From contig BCIV01000002.1 in NCBI GenBank assembly GCA_001600055.1, positions 1,120,287 to 1,184,286 of the forward strand: a DNA stretch of 64,000 bases. The letters run 5' to 3'. The notes under the pieces are model-generated. The model was not told the DNA's origin and ran no database searches. It saw only the letters and a list, made by a program, of their open reading frames with translations. Positions 24,380-33,994 of this stretch are shown piece after piece. Within the stretch, counting starts at the first letter, position 1, and every line of letters starts with the position of its first letter. A program made the translations under genes and the position numbers. This DNA comes from Filobasidium wieringae. Taxonomy: Eukaryota; Basidiomycota; Tremellomycetes; Filobasidiales; Filobasidiaceae.

Positions 24380-24951
24380 CGTCGAGGGAACGGAATCGAG
24401 GGAGGTCGATGGGATATACAGAATATGCGGCAATCGAAGGGAAGATCGAACTCTCTCAATCTTTCTCAGAAGTTGAAAGAAAGTCTCGTGTTGACAAAGT
24501 CGGCAGACTTCCGACCGCGCGCGCCCCCAAAAGTCGATAGACGCGCCGTTTGTTACTACGAAACGCGGTTGTAGTCTGCATGGACCACCATGGGGCGCCC
24601 TGCAACTGGGGCGGTACCAAGTAAGTATAGCGCTTCCCCAGTTTCTGTTGGGGAAGGTACTTAAAAGTCCTTGCATCAAGAAACCCCCTGACACTGGGGG
24701 GTTCCAGAGGATACTTTTTGCAGTTTGCAGTATATCCTCTCCGGCAAGCTTCCCTGTCGCTCGAGACGGCACCCGACATGAATCGATATCATGTCCATCA
24801 CCATACAATCGCACAACGTAACCCACGTCCAGTATCATCGAGAACCTCAAAGATCCCATAACATATCCCATAACCCACCCCCATCCGAATCACATAAACT
24901 CCATCGCACATAAAATCCAAATCCATCCCCTAGACGTCTCGACGTTCAACC
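24380..24951. other. spacer upstream of the SET gene
   Basis: This 572-bp gap lies between the start of the minus-strand SET gene and the 3' end of the minus-strand aldehyde dehydrogenase gene. It must hold the SET gene promoter. Its central part, 24499-24737, is unusually rich in perfect hairpins and is listed separately. Short ORFs here look like chance. Confidence 0.6.
24499..24737 (-). ncRNA. candidate structured RNA or hairpin cluster
   Basis: Five or more perfect inverted repeats lie within 240 bp: GTCGG/CCGAC (24499-24515), GCCC/GGGC (24597-24612), CTTCCCCA/TGGGGAAG with an 8-nt loop (24633-24656), AACCCCC/GGGGGTT (24682-24703), and GGATACT paired with AGTATATCC with a two-base bulge (24708-24736). 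CATGG/CCATG and ACTAC/GTAGT pairs occur at about 24553-24592. On the minus strand an ATACTTAC sequence begins at 24628, and an A-CTTTT-GG stretch followed by a terminal hairpin lies at its far end, a layout loosely like U1 snRNA. The conserved U1-70K loop was not found, so identity is open. Confidence 0.35.
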
Positions 24952-26580
24952 CTACGTGGTCTTGATCTTCATATGAATCGACTTGGGCCTGGTAACATGA
25001 TCGAACCCTACCCGGATCGTCGAATCGTCGCAAAATCAGTCCCAGTCCCGGTCTCAGTGTCGGTCTTCATCACTCCCCATCCCCCCTGACCGCCCACGTA
25101 AACCCGAAACCCGATCGACACTCACCAAAAGCGCTCAAACTGACTCCCCTCCCACTATCCTTCACCCCCGTCCAACAGAGCGCGGGATCGAGGAAATCGC
25201 ATCGGTTCAAAAAGACGGTACCCACTTCCAACTCGGAGGACAACGTCTGGAACGCTTCGAGGGAATCGGGGTTGGATGCGTTTGTCCAGATCGAGGCGGT
25301 CTACGAGGGGGGTGAGCGTGAGCGTGAGCGAGAGCGAGAGGGAGAGGGAAAAAAAGGAGGGGGAGAGAGACTTGACGTACGAGACCATAAGGCGAATCAT
25401 TCATCAACTGTAGCGCCTCCTCATCCGTCTCTACCTTTTGAATCCCAACGACCGGTCCGAAAGTCTACCAGCACGGGTATATGATCAGTCTCTCACGGCA
25501 CGGCACACGATGACGAGAAGCGGGGAGCGAGCTTACCTCTTCCATCATGACTTCCATGCCATGATCGACATCCACGAGGACGACGGGGGGTACGAACCCC
25601 TTCCCGACCTTCCCCAGTGTCTCCTCGTCATAAGTCCCGGGAGCGATCAGGTTCCTAGCCCCCTTCGCCAACGCCTCCTGGACCTGCTTGTCGATCCGTT
25701 CTTTGGAAGCGACCGAGACGACCGGACCGAGGTTGGTCTCCTTCAACCGAGGGTCGCCTAGTTTGTAAGAAGAAGCGGTCCGCGCAAAGGAAGCGATGAA
25801 TTGGTCGTAGATCGTCGAATGGACGTAGATCCTTTCGATCCCACAACAAGATTGACCCGAGTTGAACATCGCGCCTGCGGGTTCGTCTCGAGTCGTTTAG
25901 TTTCGTTTTCACACGATGATGAAGAGGCGCATGAGCGGGGACTGACCATCGACCAACTCCTCCGCCGCCCAATCCACATCCACGTCCGATCTCACGAAAG
26001 CCGCGTCCTTCCCGCCCAACTCCAAGCCGACCCCTTTGAACCCCTTGCCCTTGGCTACGCTCTCCGCCACGGCCCTTCCCCCCTTGACGGACCCGGTGAA
26101 GCTCACATACCCCACGCGAGGGTCCGCCACTAGGTTCTCCGTCATGGGGAAGGAGAGGTGGACGACTTGGAGCACGGAGGGGGGGAGGGAAGCGCTGAGG
26201 AATGTGCTCTGGAAACGTTCGGCAGGGGATGGGGTTTGGGGTGAGGGCTTGAGGATGACGCTGTTTCCTGCCAGGAGGGAGGGGAGGAGGGAGTTGATGA
26301 TGGTCATATAAGGGAAACTGCGATCGGGGGAGGGGGGGGAGGGGTCAGCATCATCTCATCTCCATCTCCCGTTCGCTACGAACAGACTCACTTCCAAGGA
26401 GCGACAATCACGACGACCCCCACAGGTTCTTTCCTGATGAACCTCTTGAACTTTGATTCCTCCGCCTCTGGTTCTTCCGGGATGGGCGTGTCGGCGAGGG
26501 AAGAACGGGCGATGGAGATGAGGTGTTTGGCACGGGAGAGTGTTCCTGAGATTTCTCCTGGGCATTGAGAGATGGGGCTG

Positions 26581-26627
<47 letters not shown>

Positions 26628-26928
26628 GGGGGGGAGGGTAATGTCAGCGGTCGTTTCACCAGACGTTGAAAGGGAATGATAACGCGACCCACCGACCCAT
26701 CTGCACACTGATCTCCTCGGCCAAAACGTCCCTCTGCCTCTCAAACTCTCCCATCCATTTCTCCGCGATCCCGATCCTCTCCTCCAAAGGCACCTTTTTC
26801 CAAGACTTTTGCGCCTTGAGGGAATCGAGGATGACGGATTCCAGCTGTTCTTCCGTCAAGAGGGGGCGGGTGAGGATGGGGGTCTGGTCCACTGGGGAGA
26901 TGGTCGTCTGTAATTCGATGGAGGGCAT
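24952..26928 (-). CDS. aldehyde dehydrogenase (NAD(P)-dependent family), 481 aa
   Basis: Seven exons on the minus strand: 26928-26693, 26577-26392, 26317-25947, 25874-25537, 25464-25381, 25300-25126 and 25007-24952. The protein has the complete ALDH fold: VAPWNFPY (cofactor pocket), GNSVILKPS, VSFTGSV, GLELGGKDAAFV (general-base Glu), FNSGQSCCGIERI (catalytic Cys), and TFGPVVGI near the end. The GQSCCGIERI form recalls the MSC7-like/bacterial ALDH branch rather than fungal acetaldehyde dehydrogenases. The substrate is not predictable. There is no clear targeting peptide. Intron 1 contains a GA/CT microsatellite just before the 3' splice site, which acts as its pyrimidine tract. Confidence 0.92.
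26585..26627. repeat. GA microsatellite inside an intron
   Basis: About 20 GA units with one interruption (GAAAGA). On the transcribed strand it is a CT run immediately 5' of the acceptor of aldehyde dehydrogenase intron 1, so its length could influence splicing. Confidence 0.9.
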
Positions 26929-27727
26929 GGTTGATTGCGGGTTTTGCTTTGGCGTTGAGAGTTGAGAGTGAGGAAATTGAGAAATTGGAACGATGAGAAG
27001 GGGAACGGGACGTGTTTCCTCTTATCGAGAAGGAGCGAGTGATGCGTTCTCACAACGTATCATGCGTTATTGGATGATGACGTGTACCACCCGCTCGGAC
27101 ATCGAAATTACACCGATGTCCTTGATCGTTATCGTTACGTCACCCGCGGCGGCATTGAACCGTATCAATCCATCCCGACAAGGCAATCATCAACAACGCC
27201 CACCACCTGCAGCACCACCGTACACCGACAACAACTCATCGGATACTCATCCAGCGACCTCAAGCCACCTCGAATCTGAAAGAGAGACCTCGGTTCAGTG
27301 GAAACGCCTTTTGAAACCCTGATCCGCGGTTGTTCTAGCATCTCGCCCCCGGGCTGTGAACACACGTTCCCCCAGAACTAGCGTTACGTTCCTCGCCTCT
27401 TGTTCTCTCTTTCATCCTCAATAACAACGGCAGAGCGACAGAACAAGATGTCGAGCTGTTGTTGAGATGAACTCACGCACGAGATGGTGAAATAAGGATC
27501 AGATCGTGTTCCTCCACGTCGATCAGGGAATACAATTCACACGAGGCGGCAACTGGACGATAAGAACAAGGGGGATAAGCGTTGCTTCGTCATTCATCTG
27601 ATTCACTCTACGGACCTCCTTTTCTTGACCTTTCCTACATTAAACCTCGACCAGTCCACTCACTCATTCAGTGGCTCATTGAGCACACTCGATCAATCGA
27701 CACTCAACCAATCAAGTTTCAAAGACG
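26929..27727. promoter_or_regulatory. divergent promoter region, aldehyde dehydrogenase / BCAS3-like gene
   Basis: About 0.8 kb separates two start codons pointing away from each other. No ORF with coding character is present. The right third holds the leader of the plus-strand gene (ATG at 27728 with A at -3). I see no definite TATA box or dyad. Confidence 0.5.
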
Positions 27728-30700
27728 ATGCCTCCCAAACGTCCCCACCCCGTACCCCCCGTGCAGCGCGTGCACAGTTCCAACCCGCCCTCCGATACAG
27801 GGAATAACTCATCCCCCTTCTTCCCTCCCGACGATACTCACACAACAGCACCAAGCGCGGGAGGGACAGGGGAAGAGAAGGGAGAGAGGTTGAGAGGTGT
27901 TCGTACGTCTTCCTTCCCCCAGGTCGGAATGGTGGTGGTGTCCCTCGAATGACCGCTGATGGAGGTTCATATCGTTCTGACCTATCGTTACCTATCCTTG
28001 TATCGAACGGATGGAATCGGATAGCCGTTTCTATCCAGTACGTATCCCCTCCCTCCTTCTTCTTCTCATCTAAATCCAAGTCCAAATCCAAACACTGACC
28101 TCCATGACACCTACCAATCAGCCAACCCTCACCTACGTACCTGAAGCTGATGAGGGAAGGGATCAAGCGGATCCCCGAACCGTCATTGGTCACTTCCACT
28201 TTAGGCCTGGCCGGTTGGGTTTCGGGTTTGGGTAGCAAGAAGGCGGAAGGGGGAGCGGGAGGCAAGGGGGAACTTCTCGAGGAAGAAGATCAGGTTCTTC
28301 CTTCAACTCCAAGCGGCTCCAAGACCCTGATATCATCATCGACTCCCCGCACTACTCGTCCAGCTGCAGCGACCGGGCCGGAACTCGGACCTCACGACCG
28401 GGCGGATGAGGACCGGTTTTCCCGCTCATTCATCCAGGGGGGGTATATAATAGAACTACACCCGGATTCTCAAACGTCTTTCCGGATCTGGGAGACCTCC
28501 AGTGCTTCTTCTCATTCCCTTAGTAACCAGGGAACGAGCGGGGCGAGGGAATGGGATCTAGGGGATAGTGGGTGTTGGGAGACCGGTCCGGTGGAAAAAG
28601 CGAGGGTGACGAGACGAGAGGGGGAGTGGGTTTTGGACATTTTCGTGAGGGAAGATAAGGGGCTGAGGGTCGGGGGGGTGCTGAAGTGGTTAGTCTTTCT
28701 TTTCTGGGGTCGCTGATTTCGATTTCCGATGTTGATATCGATTATCTTTTTGGGGGACGGTAGGAAAGAGGGGAAGGGGGTTTGGTTGGATTTATTCGGG
28801 TTGGAAGATGGACGGGCGGGGATCGGTCGGTTCGTCTCCAACGGCAGGGGAGGGAGGTGTTTCATCTCCCAAGACAAGGTCGTCGTGGTAAGTACCTCCT
28901 CCTTGGAAATCTATCATGAATGTGAGGTTGAGATTTCGGATCTCGATCGCTTGACAGACCGTGGCAGGTGATTCTCCCGGGATCTTCATCTATCGTCTGC
29001 GCGACTTGGAACCCGTCTGTAAACCCATGACGGACGGGGTAGGAATAAACACCCGGACCGGTCTCCCCGTCGTCTCCTTCAACGAAAGGCTTTTGGCCTA
29101 CGTGACTCCGGACCAAGCCAAACAGCGCTCGGATTGGTTCGAGAGGATGGAAGAGGTCAAGTGCGGTACGATCGTCTCTTCCCGCTCCGTCCGTTCTTCC
29201 CAGCAGTACAAGCGTTCCGTCCTCGATCTCGCTCGGAAGGGGAGAGGGACGGGGACGGGGACGGTTCGAACGGAGGAAAGACGGACGCCGGAATCGTTAC
29301 CCTCCTCCATGCAGGCCATGATGATGCATACCGCCGCGGGGATCTCGAGCGAGGTCGCCAGGGGGGTTTGGAGTGGGCTTAAGGGGTTCGGATGGGCGGC
29401 GATCGAGGGGGCGAGTCGATCGGGGGCGGGGGTGATCAGTAAGAGCGCTCCCGTCGTTAGTGAGTTGGCGAGGAGGATGGCGAGTGATCGGGAGGAGGGG
29501 GAGGGGGTGGGAACGAGGGGCGAGGGAGCGGGAGGGAGGGAGCGGAAACGATACCCCGGATCGAGCTGGATCAAAGTGGTCGATCTCGATCATCTCGTTC
29601 CCAGTCGAAGGACCGGGGGGAAAGACCCGTCGAACTCGAAATCGAACCTGAAACCCTCATTGATCGCCCATTTCGCACTCCCCCTCTCCGACCTCGGTCC
29701 TCTCCCTACCACGACGAACCCTTTCCCGCCCATAGACGTGATCCGCTGGGACCCGAGCGGTACCAAACTCGCCGCCGCCACGGCGGAAGGTAAATCCGTG
29801 ACCATCCTCGAGGTCCGACCGGCAGGGAGGAGAACCTGTTTCGAGCCTGGGGCGGATCATATACATACCCCCTCTGGACAGGTGTGGGTACGGTTCGAGC
29901 TCAAGAGGGGGGTTACGAATGGACGGATCGTCCAGATCGATTGGAGTGAGGGGGGGAGATGGGTAGGGGTGGTCAGTAGGAAGACCGTCCGTGAGTCGCC
30001 ATTGCGTTTGGTCCTTAACGAACGGGGGTCGGGGAGATGACTGATTCTTGAATACTCGGCGATGGACGGTTTGTAGATACGTTCTGCCTCGACCCACCCG
30101 GACCTCGATCGAGAACGGCCGACCGGTTGTCCATAAGATTGACGGCCGATTGTAAACTACGTCTCTCCGATTGGCTCGATCCGCCCCCTTCCCCCGGTCT
30201 AGAACCCGTCCCGCGCTCCCCCCGAAATCCTTTGGGTCGGGAAGAGACCCCCGTCATCGCTTTTTCCTGTGCGACATCGGGAAGGGAGGGTACGGGGTTG
30301 ATCATCCTAGATCCGAATCGGAGGGCTATCGGGTCGTTCGATGTGGTCCGGGTCGAACCTGTCGTCCCCTCTCAGACGGGTAAGCCGGGGAGTGAAGCGA
30401 TGGGGATGGTTTTACCCGTTGTCAGGGGGATGTGGAAGTTACCTTTGACGCTTGGAGGGGATGGGGGGATGTTTTGGGACCTTGAGCGCAGGGAAGAGGA
30501 TGATCTTGGGGTTAGAGGTCGGACTAGGTGAGTCCATGTTTGGGTTGAAATTGTTCATGGACCGCCGGGCTGATTGATTTTACTCTTGGGGGACAGACAT
30601 CTTTTCAGTCAGGTGGAGATCGATACGGTTTCTCCCACCGGAACGGCCACTTCCATCTATAAAGACCGGTTATTCCATTTCCAATCGTTCTCATCGTCCT

Positions 30701-31197
30701 CTGTCTCGACGGGGGAACGTGAACCGGTGGATTATCGTGCGCAGGTGGAATTGATTTCCCATCAAGAGGGTGGACGGTTCAAAGATTCCCTACGGACGGC
30801 ATTGGGGAACGATCTGGACGTCTCCCACACTCTACCCATATGTCCTGCGCTTCCTAATGGGAGCGGGGGGTACGATCGCTCCTCCTCCTCCTCTTCCTCC
30901 GGGTGGAACGCTCAGCCGATCAAGGTCATGGCGACCAGTGCGAGGGGGATCATGATCTCCTCCCCCCTCAACCAACTGAATCGGGAACCGGGGGTCAAGA
31001 TGGGAACCCCATCCGTCTGGTCCGAACAGTTGATCTTGGACGAGGAGAGCGGGTTCATGGTGGATCTGAATGTGAATTCGAGATCGAACGGGGGGGAAGA
31101 TGGATCGCCGGCGGGGAGTACGGGGGGGAACGGGGAGAGCGGGGAGGAGGAGGAGAGTTGGGAGGACGATTTGGTCGCTGGTGTGATGGACGATTGA
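27728..31197 (+). CDS. BCAS3-like WD40/beta-propeller protein, about 1019 aa
   Basis: Exons: 27728-27896, 27923-28037, 28122-28688, 28764-28887, 28958-29990, 30077-30527 and 30597-31197. All are in phase, but the first gap is only 26 nt, so the true start may instead be the ATG of MTADGG at about 27961. Blade-like pieces include LPILVSNGWNRIAVSI, GDSPGIFIYRLRDLEPV, IRWDPSGTKLAAATAEGK and a BCAS3-type block FELKRGVTNGRIVQIDW..WVGVVSRKTVHTF. The later HLFSQVEIDT segment fits the C-terminal BCAS3 domain. Human BCAS3 is of similar size (about 930 aa) and acts with PHAF1 at autophagic membranes; a role here is inferred. Ser/Gly-rich and acidic inserts are frequent. Confidence 0.6.
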
Positions 31198-31413
31198 GCG
31201 GTGTGAGATGATGTCGAGTAACGAATTGCGCGAATTGAAATGTAGTTTAGCGTTTGGAGAATTTATGAAACGATCTGCGTGATGTGAAACTCGTCGATTG
31301 CCACGGTGAACGAACAGTCCGAGCTCTAATTTCGTCATCTCCCAATCAACTCGACCACTCCCTCTCCTTCTTCTCCATCTCACAAGAAACCATCCAACGA
31401 CTCGGATCCAAAC

Positions 31414-33456
31414 ATGTTGACGAGGAACAGAGCTTCCAGGATAAACAGGAGCTCCGTTCAGACGGTGGAAGAGCCACGACGGTCCACCCCGGGACGAACC
31501 ACGCAGGAGCCATCCCCTGGATCCCAGATTGATCCAAACTTGCATGAAATCGCGATCCACTATGATCCACTCGGACCTGAACTCGAACCTGAAACTGAAC
31601 CCGAGGTCGTGAATGACATTCCCAATGACACCGCAAACGCCACCGCGAACGAGAACGAGAACGAGCTCGAGACCGGCCCCAATGACCCCCCGCACCTATC
31701 CGGTACACAACACGACATCCCGGACGAACAGGAGTTGAGGGGTATCAATGAGCATATGAAGTTGTTCTGGGGGGCCGTCTCTAGTGCTTTTGGGGAGGGC
31801 GGTGCGGGTGTGGCTGGGCATGGGGATGGGGATCATGATGATGAGCAGGGGCAGGGGCATGAGGGGTTACAAGTCGATCATGATATTCACGAAACGGAAG
31901 AAGTGGACGATCCAGACCGGACGGAGGATAAACGAGAACAACAAGAGCAAACGGATCGACTGGATCGGATGGATGGGATGGACCATCATGTTCGGTTCCC
32001 TACGGACGAAGAGATCAGGGGTCATGATCTCGGGATCGGATCTTCTTCCCAAAATCAAAATCAAAATCAGGACCATCTGCATCCACCCTCAGAGACTATA
32101 CGGGAAGAAACCGGAATGGAAGAAGCGACGGGACAGGAAGAAGGGGATCATCCTAGGAACGAATGGGAGCATGTTCAGTTACTCATGTCCCTCGGTGGAC
32201 AGTTGGGGACGGACCTTGCGGCGCTCGAAGGGATGGAGGGGGTGGGGGTGGAGCATGAGCATGAGCAAGAATCCAGGGAGGTTGAGAGTGGAAAGGTGGG
32301 ACCGGTCCATCGGTCAGTAGGAAGACGAGTGACGCGATCGTCCAATCGATCCAAACCGCCTCCCTCTCAACCCCCATCTGGCCCCCACAACAACAACAAC
32401 GACGACGCTTCATCCCAACCCCCCTCCCCTCGCCCCCACCCCACCCTCCCCTCCCCACCCCCGAACCCAGCCCCGAAACGTAAAGGCCGTCCACCCAAAT
32501 CCAAACCCCCCAAACCTCGGAAACCGAAAGACCCCAGCACCGGAACCTCATCCACCCGACAACTCCTCTCCGCTGCCGAGCGACGGGCGAACCACGTCTC
32601 TTCCGAACAACGGAGGAGGAACGCGATCCGGATCGGGTACGCCGAGTTGGGGGCGTTGGTCCATATGAACGTGAACGATGGGGTTTGGCCGGATACGGCC
32701 GAGTTGGAGGCGGTCATCGAGGAGGGGAGGGGGATGGAGGGGATGGAGGAGTTGACGGGGGTTAGGAGGGGGGTGATGGATCTGGGTCAGGTCGAGGGGG
32801 GGGATACGGGCATGGGCGCGGACGTGGGTGTGGGTTTGGAGGCGGGGTTGCAAGTCCCACCGGGTGAAGGGGAGACGGATCCTTTCGGCCTGTCAGCTTT
32901 CCAATCCCGGCCCTCCCCCACCTCTCTCCCTCCCCCTCTCCCTCTCCTCGCCCCACCCGTCCCCCCTAAACCGAAGAAGACGAGAAAAGGCATCCACATC
33001 ATCGGACAGGGGATGACCTCGAAATCCTCCATCCTCAAAAAGGGGGCCGGTCTGGCTCGTTGGTTGACGGAGGGGAACGATTGGTTACGCTCCGAGATCG
33101 AGCGGCTCGAGAGTCTACTGGGGATCCCGCCCGGTCAGGATCTGGACGAGTATACCGTCGGTCCGCACGGGCTCGAACGGGCCATGGGGGAGGGGATGGA
33201 TTTGCGAACGGACGAGGAGCAGGGACATGTGCACGCGCACGATGATGCACTGGGAATGGGGATGGATATGGAGATGCACATGAGTATGAGCATGGGGATG
33301 AACATGGGGATGGGGATGGGGATGGAACTGGGCATGGGCATGGGGGGTGGGGATGAACAACCGAGGATCGAAGATCATTTCATCCAGGCTGAGGAGGCGT
33401 TGAGAGCTCCGCCAGAGGAGATTGGACCGGATGGGTATCCGAGGGATATGTATTAG
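31414..33456 (+). CDS. bHLH transcription factor with an extended loop, 680 aa
   Basis: One uninterrupted ORF from ATG at 31414. The N-terminal half is acidic and low in complexity. A proline-rich, AT-hook-like basic stretch (KRKGRPPKSKPPKPRKPK) precedes the basic region at residues 388-402, ERRANHVSSEQRRRNAI, which has the His-Glu-Arg spacing of E-box (CACGTG-type) binders. Helix 1 continues to about residue 415 (RIGYAELGALV). Helix 2 appears only at about 536-570 (KSSILKKGAGLARWL..EIERLESLLG), leaving a loop of roughly 120 residues rich in Gly, Glu and Pro. The C-terminus has a Met/Gly run. It is probably a nuclear dimeric regulator; its targets are unknown. Confidence 0.78.
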   Translation: MLTRNRASRINRSSVQTVEEPRRSTPGRTTQEPSPGSQIDPNLHEIAIHYDPLGPELEPETEPEVVNDIPNDTANATANENENELETGPNDPPHLSGTQHDIPDEQELRGINEHMKLFWGAVSSAFGEGGAGVAGHGDGDHDDEQGQGHEGLQVDHDIHETEEVDDPDRTEDKREQQEQTDRLDRMDGMDHHVRFPTDEEIRGHDLGIGSSSQNQNQNQDHLHPPSETIREETGMEEATGQEEGDHPRNEWEHVQLLMSLGGQLGTDLAALEGMEGVGVEHEHEQESREVESGKVGPVHRSVGRRVTRSSNRSKPPPSQPPSGPHNNNNDDASSQPPSPRPHPTLPSPPPNPAPKRKGRPPKSKPPKPRKPKDPSTGTSSTRQLLSAAERRANHVSSEQRRRNAIRIGYAELGALVHMNVNDGVWPDTAELEAVIEEGRGMEGMEELTGVRRGVMDLGQVEGGDTGMGADVGVGLEAGLQVPPGEGETDPFGLSAFQSRPSPTSLPPPLPLLAPPVPPKPKKTRKGIHIIGQGMTSKSSILKKGAGLARWLTEGNDWLRSEIERLESLLGIPPGQDLDEYTVGPHGLERAMGEGMDLRTDEEQGHVHAHDDALGMGMDMEMHMSMSMGMNMGMGMGMELGMGMGGGDEQPRIEDHFIQAEEALRAPPEEIGPDGYPRDMY

Positions 33457-33994
33457 TCGTCGGCGCGGGCGTCGTCTTCGGGAGCGGGTTCGCATCGTTT
33501 CCCCCATGAAGACGAGTCAGACGAGTAAACGATTCTAGAGTCTCTAGGTCTAAACATACATCCATCTTCTGTCAACCGGTCCTCGCTACAATCGCGCACC
33601 AGATCTTTTTACGCAAGAGTGAGACATACGAGCTTGGATAACCATCAGAGTGTTCCTGCGTAGCATAACAATGACCCTTCGATCTTTGCTGAACAAGGCG
33701 TTTGATATAATGTATTGAGACAAGACAGTGAGACAAGTGTTCTCAAACTCGAGAGATCACGTGATTACAACTGTTGTGTACAAAGTAAACATATGGATTC
33801 GTGTGGTGAGACTTGTAGTGGATCAAGCGGCTGGAGGTGAGACTGCTAGTGCACCGTTCCTTTGTCGGAGATGACCGACCGTGAAAGGGAAGAAGCATGA
33901 TCCAGTTTGAATAGAAACATGGGAACACTTCAGCTTCCAGCACATCGACACTCTGGACACGGACACTCCATCCACCAGCCACACACCGCCCACC
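33457..33994 (+). promoter_or_regulatory. promoter/leader region of the DPP3 gene
   Basis: A 538-bp spacer between two plus-strand genes. It holds the 3' end of the bHLH transcript and the promoter of the DPP3 gene. No gene is seen; the overlapping minus-strand ORF is a shadow of DPP3. The start codon at 33995 sits in an ideal CACCATGG context. Confidence 0.5.

Noticed and set aside
26585..26627. GA run as a possible mobile-element or telomere-like remnant
   Set aside because: It is a simple microsatellite inside an intron and serves as the pyrimidine tract of that intron.
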